Positions 27,200-34,899 of a DNA stretch of 64,000 nucleotides are shown piece by piece. The DNA is taken from contig DKQK01000040.1 of NCBI GenBank assembly GCA_002471665.1, positions 310,001 to 374,000 on the forward strand. The letters run 5' to 3'. The stretch's first letter is position 1; the number at the start of each line of letters is the position of its first letter. The position numbers and the translations under genes were made by a program. The notes under the pieces were generated by a model, which was given only the letters and a program-made list of their open reading frames with translations, was not told where the DNA came from and searched no databases. The DNA is from Gammaproteobacteria bacterium UBA7310. GTDB lineage: Bacteria; Pseudomonadota; Gammaproteobacteria; Pseudomonadales; Ketobacteraceae.

Positions 27200-27799
27200 G
27201 TGAGCAAAAGAGAGCAGTCCATGCAGCAGGTTGCTGGTAAATCCACATTCCTGACCGTTCCTAACGTATTGACTTTACTGAGAATTGCCCTGATTCCGGT
27301 ATTTGTGGGAGTGTTTTATTTACCCTATCAGTGGAGTGCACTGGCATGTGCTGTAATCTTTGCGGTTGCCGGCATCACCGACTGGGTGGATGGCTATCTG
27401 GCCCGCAAAATGGAGCAAAGCACAAAGCTTGGCGCCTTCCTTGATCCGGTTGCTGACAAGCTTATGGTGGCCGCTGCATTGGTCCTGCTCGTAGAAGCTC
27501 ACGCCACTGCCTTACTCGCTATTCCCGCCATCGTGATTATCAGTCGGGAGATTACCGTATCCGCCTTGCGTGAGTGGATGGCGGAACTGGGCAAACGAGC
27601 CAGTGTGGCGGTTTCATTCGTGGGTAAGGTGAAAACCACAGTTCAGATGATTGCCATTACGGGGCTGTTGGCGAATGAACCGGATATGCAGTTTTGGGTG
27701 GTGTGGCTGGCTTACCTGTTATTGTACCTGGCCACTGGCCTCACACTGTGGTCGATGATGATGTATCTCAAGGCTGCCTGGCCTGATTTGAAAGAATAA
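27200..27799 (+). CDS. pgsA: CDP-diacylglycerol-glycerol-3-phosphate 3-phosphatidyltransferase
   Basis: 199 aa, GTG start. It makes phosphatidylglycerophosphate, the first committed step to phosphatidylglycerol and cardiolipin, in the inner membrane. The CDP-alcohol phosphatidyltransferase motif is complete (ITDWVDGYLAR, then KLGAFLDPVADKL, with all four aspartates). Several membrane helices. Sixteen bases after uvrC, last gene of gacA-uvrC-pgsA. Confidence 0.96.
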   Translation: MSKREQSMQQVAGKSTFLTVPNVLTLLRIALIPVFVGVFYLPYQWSALACAVIFAVAGITDWVDGYLARKMEQSTKLGAFLDPVADKLMVAAALVLLVEAHATALLAIPAIVIISREITVSALREWMAELGKRASVAVSFVGKVKTTVQMIAITGLLANEPDMQFWVVWLAYLLLYLATGLTLWSMMMYLKAAWPDLKE

Positions 27800-27842
27800 G
27801 CATTTAGTATCAAGTTGTTGAGAAATAATAGAAAATTTTATG

Positions 27843-27870
27843 TTGACTCGGTTCGCGCTGTAGGTAGAAT
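27843..27870 (+). promoter_or_regulatory. Sigma-70 promoter of the tRNA-Gly/tRNA-Cys unit
   Basis: TTGACT (27843-27848) and TAGAAT (27865-27870) with a 16-base spacer, about 35 bases before tRNA-Gly. Five of six bases match in each box. Confidence 0.8.
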
Positions 27871-27905
27871 AGGCAACCCACAAAGCAGCCAGCTTTGTCA
27901 GTAGT

Positions 27906-27981
<76 letters not shown>

Positions 27982-28009
27982 CTTCAAACCCCATTTCCTT
28001 GGGTCTTCA

Positions 28010-28083
28010 GGCGCGGTAGCAAAGCGGTTATGCACTGGATTGCAAATCCACGTAGGCCGGTTCGACTCCGGCCCGCGCCTCCA
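28010..28083 (+). tRNA. cysT: tRNA-Cys (anticodon GCA)
   Basis: 74 bases with encoded CCA. Acceptor GGCGCGG / CCGCGCC with discriminator U typical of tRNA-Cys, anticodon loop TTGCAAA, T-loop GTTCGACTC. It follows tRNA-Gly by 28 bases and likely shares its promoter. Confidence 0.98.
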
Positions 28084-28087
28084 GTTT

Positions 28088-28681
28088 CTACCCCTTAATG
28101 ACGTTTTTCTTTTCCTTGAATTCCTTGACGTGTTCCATCAGCGCATGTTCCATATCGCTGATTTCCTGGTTTTTGGCTTTCAACAATTTCTCGCCGTCCT
28201 TGGGGGACTGGCCTTTGTATATGTACAGGCTCTCCAGCATGATCTTGCGGATAGGGGAATGTTTATCAAGCCCGCGTTCCTTGCAGATGATGTCCACTGA
28301 CATTTCGAACGCCTTGTCATAGCCATGCCGGTCTATGGAGATGGTGCGGAATTTCGGCTTGTTGAGGCCTTCGGTGTTGACCCGAATTTCAAACACATGA
28401 GCAGGTTTGCGGCCCTCGCGGTAGCGGACGCGTTCCTTGAGGCCAACAATCTTGCCGTCAGTATGAACCAGACGCTCCACTGACAAATCCTTTCTCATGA
28501 AATGGGCGCGCTGGCGTTGTGCCAACTCCAGGTCTTTCGCCTGGGCCTCTTCCAAGGTCGCGAGCAGCTCTTCCTCGCTAAGATAGCGACCATTCTTTTT
28601 GAGAGGATAATAGACTTGGTGCTCTTTACTGTTCCACGCCCGGTAGACGCGAATGTAGTCTTCGCTGACTGAGATCGCCAT
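28088..28681 (-). CDS. Unrecognised protein between tRNA-Cys and tRNA-Leu
   Basis: 197 aa, charged, no signal peptide or membrane segment. Not confidently assigned. The N-terminal part (residues 1-45) has several aromatic residues and strands (DYIRVYRAW, HQVYYPL); the middle FRTISIDRHGYDKAFEMSVD loosely recalls the strand-helix pattern of AP2-type DNA-binding domains, with a polar helical C-terminus. It ends 4 bases beyond the tRNA-Cys 3' end and runs against the tRNAs, splitting a tRNA cluster that is usually contiguous. No integrase or direct repeat was noticed beside it, so a mobile origin is possible but unproven. Confidence 0.7.
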   Translation of the reverse strand: MAISVSEDYIRVYRAWNSKEHQVYYPLKKNGRYLSEEELLATLEEAQAKDLELAQRQRAHFMRKDLSVERLVHTDGKIVGLKERVRYREGRKPAHVFEIRVNTEGLNKPKFRTISIDRHGYDKAFEMSVDIICKERGLDKHSPIRKIMLESLYIYKGQSPKDGEKLLKAKNQEISDMEHALMEHVKEFKEKKNVIKG

Positions 28682-28778
28682 AGTGATAATAAATACTCTA
28701 ACGAATTAAACTTAGATAATCCCTTCCTCTGACATAATTGCCAACAAAAGCGGATTTTTCAACTGCTGTAATAAATCA

Positions 28779-28807
28779 TTGATTACTCAGGGGGTACTCC
28801 ATATAAT
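28779..28807 (+). promoter_or_regulatory. Sigma-70 promoter of tRNA-Leu
   Basis: TTGATT (28779-28784), a 17-base spacer and a perfect TATAAT (28802-28807), 33 bases before the tRNA. It shows that tRNA-Leu is transcribed on its own rather than from the Gly/Cys promoter. Confidence 0.8.
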
Positions 28808-28840
28808 TTGCCCCTCATTTATTGAACTACCGCTTCATCC

Positions 28841-28927
28841 GCCCGGGTGGCGAAACTGGTAGACGCAAGGGACTTAAAATCCCTCGGTGGCAACACCGTG
28901 CCGGTTCGATTCCGGCCCCGGGCACCA
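28841..28927 (+). tRNA. leuZ: tRNA-Leu (anticodon UAA)
   Basis: 87 bases with encoded CCA. Acceptor GCCCGGG / CCCGGGC with discriminator A, D-arm GGCGAAACTGGTAGACGC, anticodon loop CTTAAAA, long variable arm and T-loop GTTCGATTCC. Same position relative to pgsA as E. coli leuZ, apart from the inserted ORF. Confidence 0.98.
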
Positions 28928-28988
28928 TTATAACCCCAGCCCTCGCTTAATATCCCGTTATAATCTCAGATCTTATCCCCTAGTTTAA

Positions 28989-29007
28989 GGGAATTTTTCC
29001 CGTTTTT
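28989..29007 (+). terminator. Terminator after tRNA-Leu
   Basis: Short stem GGGAA / TTCCC around TTT, followed by GTTTTT, 61 bases after the tRNA. Weak stem but a good T run. Confidence 0.55.
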
Positions 29008-29094
29008 AGCCGCTACTTTAGTCTAAAGGCCGGATCAAAGGCGGGCTTGGCGGTTATTGACCAGCGGCCGTGTCGGAACGTCAGGGTACGGTGA

Positions 29095-30228
29095 TCACCA
29101 ATCTCCTTCCCCCAACCGCCGTTTGAGTGTCTGCAGTTGCTCATGTGCCGCGTCAGGCAGGTGTTCACCACTGGAACCACCATAGTAGAAATACAGATGG
29201 TTCTCGAATTCGTTCATGCACTTTAACGAATACACCCGCACTTGCAGTCGGATGCACTCCTCCAGGTACAGGTTGGCCAGTGAGGCATCTGACTGATCCC
29301 CAAGCGTGCGCTCCAGAATCGAGATCAGATAGAGTGCGCGTGCTGTATCCTGTTTCTTAAGCGGCCTCTTGAGGAGCTGGTGGAGTTGCTTGCGCCAGAG
29401 CAATGCTTTGGGGCGATTCTCTTCATTAAATATAAATTCATGCTCGAGAGTGAACTGCTCGTTGAATGTTGAATAAATGGATTGCTCCAGTGAGTTAAGC
29501 TCAGGGGGTGTAAGTGACAATGTCTCCAATCCGGTTAGCCATGACAGGACAGCCTCTTGCGCATCGTTATTGAGGTTGGGCAGTGCCCGGGCCTGCTTCA
29601 GTTGTTCGGTAGCTTGGGTGGTGTTTGCAGAGGTCAGCAGGTTGATGTCAAGCAGCCGTTCAAGTGTTTTTCGGGATTGGATGCGGGAACGCTGGATCTC
29701 GGTTTGGTTGAGATGCGCCTCATAGGCAGCTTTCGCCTGATGGTAGTTGCGCAGGTAGTAATTAAACTCGGCATAACTGAAATCGTTAGCAAACAGGGAA
29801 CGGTCCAGGTGCAGTTTCAGGTTGGATGGTTTCCCATCCTGGATGTGACAGCTACTGCATACCATGGGCACCCCGGACAGCAGATACTGGGCTGTTGAAT
29901 AGGAGCCACTTCGATACAGGGATTTGGCTTGCTCCAGGGTATTCAACAGGCTCTGCTGCGAGATCAGCATGGTGACCGCGTGATCCGCCAGGAGTCCGGG
30001 GGTGTGGCGGGTGATTGAGATTAGCTTGTCTATATTCTGTTCGATTTCGCCTTTATTGGTTAGGGTTCGAAATGCCTGATCGTTATAGATATAGGGCATT
30101 AACGATGAGAGAGCGTGAGCGGCGTCCTGCATGGTGCCCTTAATTTCGGCCTCTTCCGCCAGCGAGCCGGTAGAGATCGACCAGGCTGCCAGCAACCCAA
30201 AAAGAAAACCTGAAAGCTTGTTACCCAT
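29095..30228 (-). CDS. Secreted CXXCH (single haem c-type) helical protein
   Basis: 377 aa. Sec signal peptide of about 24 residues (to SLA-EE). One CSSCH motif at residues 124-128 in an otherwise helical, TPR-like protein; the segment around it (LSGVPMVCSSCHIQDGKPSN) looks like a haem attachment site. Regularly spaced helices follow (NYYLRNYHQAKAAYEAHL and so on). No distal Met ligand could be pinned down. It does not match a cytochrome family I can name. It is divergent from the cyclic-nucleotide-binding gene, with a 169-base gap. An electron-transfer or redox-sensor role in the periplasm is inferred from the haem motif alone. Confidence 0.75.
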   Translation of the reverse strand: MGNKLSGFLFGLLAAWSISTGSLAEEAEIKGTMQDAAHALSSLMPYIYNDQAFRTLTNKGEIEQNIDKLISITRHTPGLLADHAVTMLISQQSLLNTLEQAKSLYRSGSYSTAQYLLSGVPMVCSSCHIQDGKPSNLKLHLDRSLFANDFSYAEFNYYLRNYHQAKAAYEAHLNQTEIQRSRIQSRKTLERLLDINLLTSANTTQATEQLKQARALPNLNNDAQEAVLSWLTGLETLSLTPPELNSLEQSIYSTFNEQFTLEHEFIFNEENRPKALLWRKQLHQLLKRPLKKQDTARALYLISILERTLGDQSDASLANLYLEECIRLQVRVYSLKCMNEFENHLYFYYGGSSGEHLPDAAHEQLQTLKRRLGEGDW

Positions 30229-30397
30229 GTGAGATCCAGTCAGTTTGTTAGTGTTTGATTTAGTGAGTGTTTATTTGCCCGTAAATGTAGGTATCATTAT
30301 CAAATATCCCTAGGGAATCATAGCTGTCAGGGTCAATATTTCGTATAAAAGCGATAACTATCCTATATTTAGGGTAAGGACGCGTGAGGGTACGACC

Positions 30398-30898
30398 ATG
30401 AAAGCAACTGGTTTGGAAAGAGTCCACATGCTGCAGAATGTTCCGACATTCGGCGGTATCAACGATGACGTACTTTCCTTTTTGCTGAAACACTCCAATA
30501 CACGTGAATTCCAAGCCGGCGAAGTGATTTTTCGTGAGGGTGATTATACCGCATCAATGTTTGTGATTGAGGACGGGGAGGTCGCGATCTATAAGCAGAA
30601 GGCGGGGGAGGATTGCCTCATGGTGGTGCTCGGTGAAGGGGATTGTCTGGGTGAGATGGCGCTGTTTGATTATATGCCTCGCAGTGCGTCTGCCGTCGCT
30701 AAATCCGAATGCCGTTTGATCGAAATCACCTCACAGAATCTCTATGAAATCTACAAGAAGGACATGGAGCAATTTGCTCTGATTCAGATGAATCTGGGGC
30801 GAGAGATTGCCCGCCGCCTGCGCAAGGCCGATGAGCTTTGCGTAAAGTGTCCTTTGAGAGCGGATGCCGAAATTAAAACCTTTCGCCAGTGTCAATAA
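30398..30898 (+). CDS. Stand-alone cyclic-nucleotide-binding domain protein
   Basis: 166 aa. A single CAP-type cNMP-binding domain (residues about 10-125): GEVIFREGDYTASMFVIEDGEVAIYK, then the phosphate-binding cassette LGEMALFDYMPRSASAVA with the Glu and Arg that hold the cyclic phosphate. There is no C-terminal helix-turn-helix, so it is not a Crp-type DNA binder; it ends in a helix and CVKCPL, a CXXC pair of unknown use. A class III cyclase lies 6 kb upstream; the link is only suggestive. A DUF2189 membrane protein follows at once. Confidence 0.85.
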   Translation: MKATGLERVHMLQNVPTFGGINDDVLSFLLKHSNTREFQAGEVIFREGDYTASMFVIEDGEVAIYKQKAGEDCLMVVLGEGDCLGEMALFDYMPRSASAVAKSECRLIEITSQNLYEIYKKDMEQFALIQMNLGREIARRLRKADELCVKCPLRADAEIKTFRQCQ

Positions 30899-30921
30899 CA
30901 AAAATAATCAGGGTAAGTACG

Positions 30922-31674
30922 ATGGACGAAGTGAAAGAACAGAAGACAGAAAGCAAAGCGCTGTTTGCGCCCAGCAGAAGGTTGGAGTGGTCCGCCCCAT
31001 TCAAGTGGTTAAAACTGGGTTGGAAAGACTATAAAGATGCCCGTGCGCTGAGCATGACCTATGGGCTGTTTTTTGCAGTGTGCGGATTACTGGTGTCGGC
31101 TTTGGTGGTGCGTTTTTCAAGCACGATTTTTCTGTTCAGTATCGGCGTATTTTTTATATTGCTTGGCCCTTTGATGGCCTTCGGATTATACGATGTGCCG
31201 CGGCAAATAGAGCATGGAGAAAAGCCCACCCTTGCTCACTCCTTGTGGCAGATCAGAAACAGCGCTCCCAATCAGTGGATCTTCGCAGTGGTTGTATTTG
31301 TGATTGCACTCATCTGGATGCGTGCGGCTACCATCATCCATGTATTCTACCCTGAAGGAGCTCACCCGGCCCTGGAGGAGTTGCTGACCTTTTTTGCCGT
31401 CGGCTGTTCCGTCGGGGCTTTTTTTCTGGGTCTGGTGTTTGGTATTAGCGCTTTTTCCTTACCCATGATGGTAGACAGGAAAGTGGATGCAATCTCAGCA
31501 TCCCTATCAAGTCTCAGCGCGGTGATGAATAACATGGGTGTGTGCACTCTGTGGGCATTTCTCATTTTTGCGCTGGTGGTATTTGGGTTTGCGACAGCGT
31601 TTCTCGGTTTTATTATGGTATTGCCCATTATAGGTTACGCGACTTGGCACGGTTATGAGGATGTCATGCAGTAA
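30922..31674 (+). CDS. DUF2189 family inner-membrane protein
   Basis: 250 aa from ATG 30922; AGGG lies 8 bases upstream, and the open frame starts at 30889 inside the preceding gene. About six membrane helices after a 35-residue cytoplasmic N-terminus. WLKLGWKDYKDARALSMTYGLFF and LGPLMAFGLYDVPRQIEHGEKP are typical DUF2189 segments. Function unknown in the family. Coupled to the cNMP-binding gene, so the two may work together. Confidence 0.85.
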   Translation: MDEVKEQKTESKALFAPSRRLEWSAPFKWLKLGWKDYKDARALSMTYGLFFAVCGLLVSALVVRFSSTIFLFSIGVFFILLGPLMAFGLYDVPRQIEHGEKPTLAHSLWQIRNSAPNQWIFAVVVFVIALIWMRAATIIHVFYPEGAHPALEELLTFFAVGCSVGAFFLGLVFGISAFSLPMMVDRKVDAISASLSSLSAVMNNMGVCTLWAFLIFALVVFGFATAFLGFIMVLPIIGYATWHGYEDVMQ

Positions 31675-31687
31675 AGCCCCCGGCCTA

Positions 31688-32626
31688 TCATTTGTTGCCG
31701 GTCAGTGCGTTAAATGCAATGAGTTCCGTGAGTTTGGGCAGTAGTTGTTGCGGAAAATCATGCCCCATTCCTTTGATCAGCTCCAGTTTTGCACCCGGAA
31801 TCGATTTGGCGCTGGCGATGCCACCCTTTTTGTGTACTAGCGGGTCGTCAGTACCGTGAATGATTTGAGTCGGACAGTTGATTCTTGATAGCAGGCGCTT
31901 GAAGCCGCCTGTAGCGATGATGGCATGACTTTGCCGTAAATAACTTGCGGGTCGGTACGAACGATCATAATCAGATGCGATGCGTTGCTGGAGTTCGTGT
32001 TCCGGGGTTGGGTATTTCGGGCTTGATATTTTTTTCCAGAATTGCAGAGAACGCTGTACGGCCGTGGCTTTATCGTGGCCTTTTTTAACACCATAGCCTG
32101 CCAGATTCATAAGAATATCCCAACGTGGCAGTGGTAACCCAGGTTCGTTGGTGGTCGACATGATGGAGGTGAGGCTTAGGGTTCGGTGTGAGTAAAGCGC
32201 CGAGAATAATTGCGCAATCATGCCCCCCATCGAGGCACCGACAATGTGGGCCTGCTCAATGCCAAGCGCATCGAGCAGACCGGCTGTATCGCTCACCATA
32301 TCGTACAACGTGTAATTACTGGTGATCGGTAGGCGTAAGCGTGAACGCAGCATGGCGTTGGGGAGATCAGCCTGTACCCCATTGTTGACGACTGACGACA
32401 AACCGATATCCCGGTTATCAAAGCGGATTACCCTGAACCCTTCGTTAACCAGGTTGTCCACCAATTGTTGCGGCCACAGGGTCAGTTGCGAGCCTAACCC
32501 CATAATAAGGATCATGGCAGGATCCCCCGAATAGCCTTCTTCCTGGTAATGAAGTGTAATACCGTGGACGTTGGCATCACCGCGTTTGATGGGGTGGTGC
32601 GTATTGAATTTCGATTGCGTAGACAT
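31688..32626 (-). CDS. Alpha/beta-hydrolase
   Basis: 312 aa, cytoplasmic. Catalytic triad visible: Ser in the nucleophile elbow GASMGGM, Asp in IIHGTDDPLV, His in IKGMGHDFP. Oxyanion region ILIMGLGSQLTLWP. Substrate unknown; the sequence is of the broad esterase / aclacinomycin-methylesterase-like group. It begins 9 bases after ubiG, so it belongs to the ppnN-ubiG operon, but no ubiquinone role is claimed. Confidence 0.88.
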   Translation of the reverse strand: MSTQSKFNTHHPIKRGDANVHGITLHYQEEGYSGDPAMILIMGLGSQLTLWPQQLVDNLVNEGFRVIRFDNRDIGLSSVVNNGVQADLPNAMLRSRLRLPITSNYTLYDMVSDTAGLLDALGIEQAHIVGASMGGMIAQLFSALYSHRTLSLTSIMSTTNEPGLPLPRWDILMNLAGYGVKKGHDKATAVQRSLQFWKKISSPKYPTPEHELQQRIASDYDRSYRPASYLRQSHAIIATGGFKRLLSRINCPTQIIHGTDDPLVHKKGGIASAKSIPGAKLELIKGMGHDFPQQLLPKLTELIAFNALTGNK

Positions 32627-32635
32627 TGGCTTTTC

Positions 32636-33382
32636 TCAGGCTTTTTCGTCAGGTTTTGTTGCAGCGAGCATATAGTTGATGGCCAGTGATTCGGTGGTGT
32701 GGTAAGACTTGTTGAACGGGTTTAACGATACCCCTTGCCGCCATATCGTGTCGAGGCCATTATCGCTCAATAGGCTGGACAGCGTAGCGGGCCTAACGAA
32801 CTTTGACCATTGATGCGTGCCTTTTGGCAGCAGTTTCAGCACGTATTCTGCCCCGAGGATGGCAAACAGGTAACTTTTCAATGTACGGTTTATAGTGGAC
32901 AGGAACATGAGGCCACCTGGTTTGACATGCTGACAGGATGCTTCTAAGAAAGTCTCAAGATTGGCCACGTGCTCAACCACCTCCATATTGAACACCAGGT
33001 CAAACTGCGCACTGAATGTGCCCGCTTCCTGGGAACGGTAGTCGATGTCGAGCCCTTGTTCAGCGGCATGCTGGCGGGCAATGGCAATATTGTTCTCTGC
33101 CAAGTCAATGGCGACGACCTGCGCACCCAATTTGGCCAGGCTTTCTGATAGGATGCCACCTCCGCAGCCGATGTCCAGAACCTGCTTGCCATGCAGTGGC
33201 AGCTTTGAATTGGAATCGATCCTGCTCTGCTGTGCGAGCTGTTGCAATAGGATCTTAATGCGAAACTGATTCAGTCGATGCAAGGGCCACATGGGGCCTT
33301 GGCTATCCCACCAGGTAGCCGCCAGCGCATTAAACCGGGCGATCTCGTTGTCATCAGCGGTTGTGGATGGTTCAGATGTCAC
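32636..33382 (-). CDS. ubiG: Ubiquinone O-methyltransferase UbiG
   Basis: 248 aa from GTG 33382. That start overlaps the ppnN stop as GTGA, a common coupling arrangement; a TTG at 33400 is possible but less likely. UbiG does both O-methylations of ubiquinone synthesis. Seen: EIARFNALAATWWDSQGPMWPLHRLN (family N-terminus), SAM motif I VLDIGCGGGILSE, motif II VFNMEVVEHV, and the membrane-touching KSYHTTESLAINYMLAA end. Confidence 0.95.
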   Translation of the reverse strand: MTSEPSTTADDNEIARFNALAATWWDSQGPMWPLHRLNQFRIKILLQQLAQQSRIDSNSKLPLHGKQVLDIGCGGGILSESLAKLGAQVVAIDLAENNIAIARQHAAEQGLDIDYRSQEAGTFSAQFDLVFNMEVVEHVANLETFLEASCQHVKPGGLMFLSTINRTLKSYLFAILGAEYVLKLLPKGTHQWSKFVRPATLSSLLSDNGLDTIWRQGVSLNPFNKSYHTTESLAINYMLAATKPDEKA

Positions 33383-34749
33383 GTGGCCACCCGGTAGCAA
33401 GGGGTGTAAGTTCCGTCTCCAATCTTCATACGGTTTTGATCCACAAAAGTTCTCAATAGCCTATCCAGAGCAGACATGATAGCGGGGTCACCGCTCAGTT
33501 CGAATGGGCCTTTTTCTTTGATTTGATTAATGCCCTGTTCCTTAACATTGCCGGCCACGATTCCCGAGAATGCGCGGCGCAGATTTGACGCCAGGTCATG
33601 GATGGGCTGGTCCTTGCTCAGATTGAGCTTGGTCATGCTTTCGTGAGTTGGATCAAACGGTATTTGCAGGTCCTTGGGAATATTGAGTTTCCAGTTAAAA
33701 TAAAAAGCGTCCTTTGATTTGCGGCGATAGGTCATCACCTCATCTGCGCCTTTACGGACCGCTCTGGCGACTTCCGCGCAATCGCCACTGATCACGGTAA
33801 AGCGGGATTGAGCCTCCGGCCCCAGAGTGGCGCCAATAAACTGGTTGATGGTATCAAAGTAGGGGCGGTTATCATGGGAGGCGGCAAAAATTAACGGGAA
33901 GGGAATTCGTTTGTTGCTGGGATGCAACAATACGCCCAGTATATAGAGGATTTCTTCTGCGGTACCGGCGCCGCCGGGAAAAACGATTACGCAATGGGCC
34001 AGGCGCACGAACGCTTCCAATCTTTTTTCTATGTCAGGCATGATGACCAGTTCGTTCACGATTGGGTTTGGTGATTCCGCTGCAATGATGCCGGGCTCGG
34101 TGATACCGATGTAACGCCGGTTTGGCACATGCTGCTTGGCGTGGCCAATGGTTGCACCCTTCATAGGGCCTTTCATCGCACCGGGTCCGCAACCGGTGAT
34201 GATGTTCATGTCCCTGAGCCCCAGCTGGTAGCCCACTTCTTTGGTGAAGTCGTATTCGTCCCGGCTGATGGAGTGTCCACCCCAGCACACCACCAATGGA
34301 TTGAAGTCACCTTTGCGTACGATATTTGCGTTCCGCAGAATATGAAAGACAGCGTCGGTGATTCCTGTTTGCGTACTGAGTTTAAAACGCTCCGAATTGC
34401 GAATTTCATTGGTGATGTAAACGACATCCCGCAGTACGGAAAAAAGCTGTTCTCGTATACCTCTGATCATTTTACCATCGACAAACGCCGAGGAGGGTGC
34501 ATTGGACAGTTGCAGCTTGATACCCCGGGCCTGCCGGATAAAGCGAATATCAAAATCTTTAAACTGTTCCATGATTTCGTTGGTGTTGTCGTTGTTGTTG
34601 CCCGTATTCAACACCGCCAGAGCGCAACGACGGAAGATCTTGAACAGTTCTGCATCCGTTTGATTAACCAGTTGGCTGACTTCGGTTGGTGAGAGCAGTT
34701 CCAGAGCCGCTTCCGGTGATACGGTGGTGCTTGGCACTTTATCTGTCAT
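33379..34749 (-). CDS. ppnN: Nucleotide 5'-monophosphate nucleosidase PpnN
   Basis: 456 aa, the same length class as E. coli PpnN (YgdH, 454). It cuts nucleoside monophosphates to base and ribose 5-phosphate and in E. coli is activated by (p)ppGpp. The central LOG-type motif PGGAGTAEEIL is intact; the N- and C-terminal extensions that form the alarmone-responsive parts are present. First gene of ppnN-ubiG-hydrolase, divergent from pgm. Confidence 0.94.
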   Translation of the reverse strand: MTDKVPSTTVSPEAALELLSPTEVSQLVNQTDAELFKIFRRCALAVLNTGNNNDNTNEIMEQFKDFDIRFIRQARGIKLQLSNAPSSAFVDGKMIRGIREQLFSVLRDVVYITNEIRNSERFKLSTQTGITDAVFHILRNANIVRKGDFNPLVVCWGGHSISRDEYDFTKEVGYQLGLRDMNIITGCGPGAMKGPMKGATIGHAKQHVPNRRYIGITEPGIIAAESPNPIVNELVIMPDIEKRLEAFVRLAHCVIVFPGGAGTAEEILYILGVLLHPSNKRIPFPLIFAASHDNRPYFDTINQFIGATLGPEAQSRFTVISGDCAEVARAVRKGADEVMTYRRKSKDAFYFNWKLNIPKDLQIPFDPTHESMTKLNLSKDQPIHDLASNLRRAFSGIVAGNVKEQGINQIKEKGPFELSGDPAIMSALDRLLRTFVDQNRMKIGDGTYTPCYRVAT

Positions 34750-34899
34750 AAATGGCCGGTTTCCTTACTCAGGTAGCAGTTCATTATAAAAGGTGAAATC
34801 AGTCGCTAATTATTCTACGATCTGCAGGGTATTCTATCTGTTAACTATAGCAGTTTGGGTAGCAATTTCTGTTACGTGCAGTGGGGGAATGAATCAATT

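Noticed and set aside
30260..30514. 84-residue minus-strand open frame between the CXXCH and cNMP-binding genes
   Set aside because: It overlaps the start and promoter region of the cNMP-binding gene, has no domain, and lacks a ribosome site.
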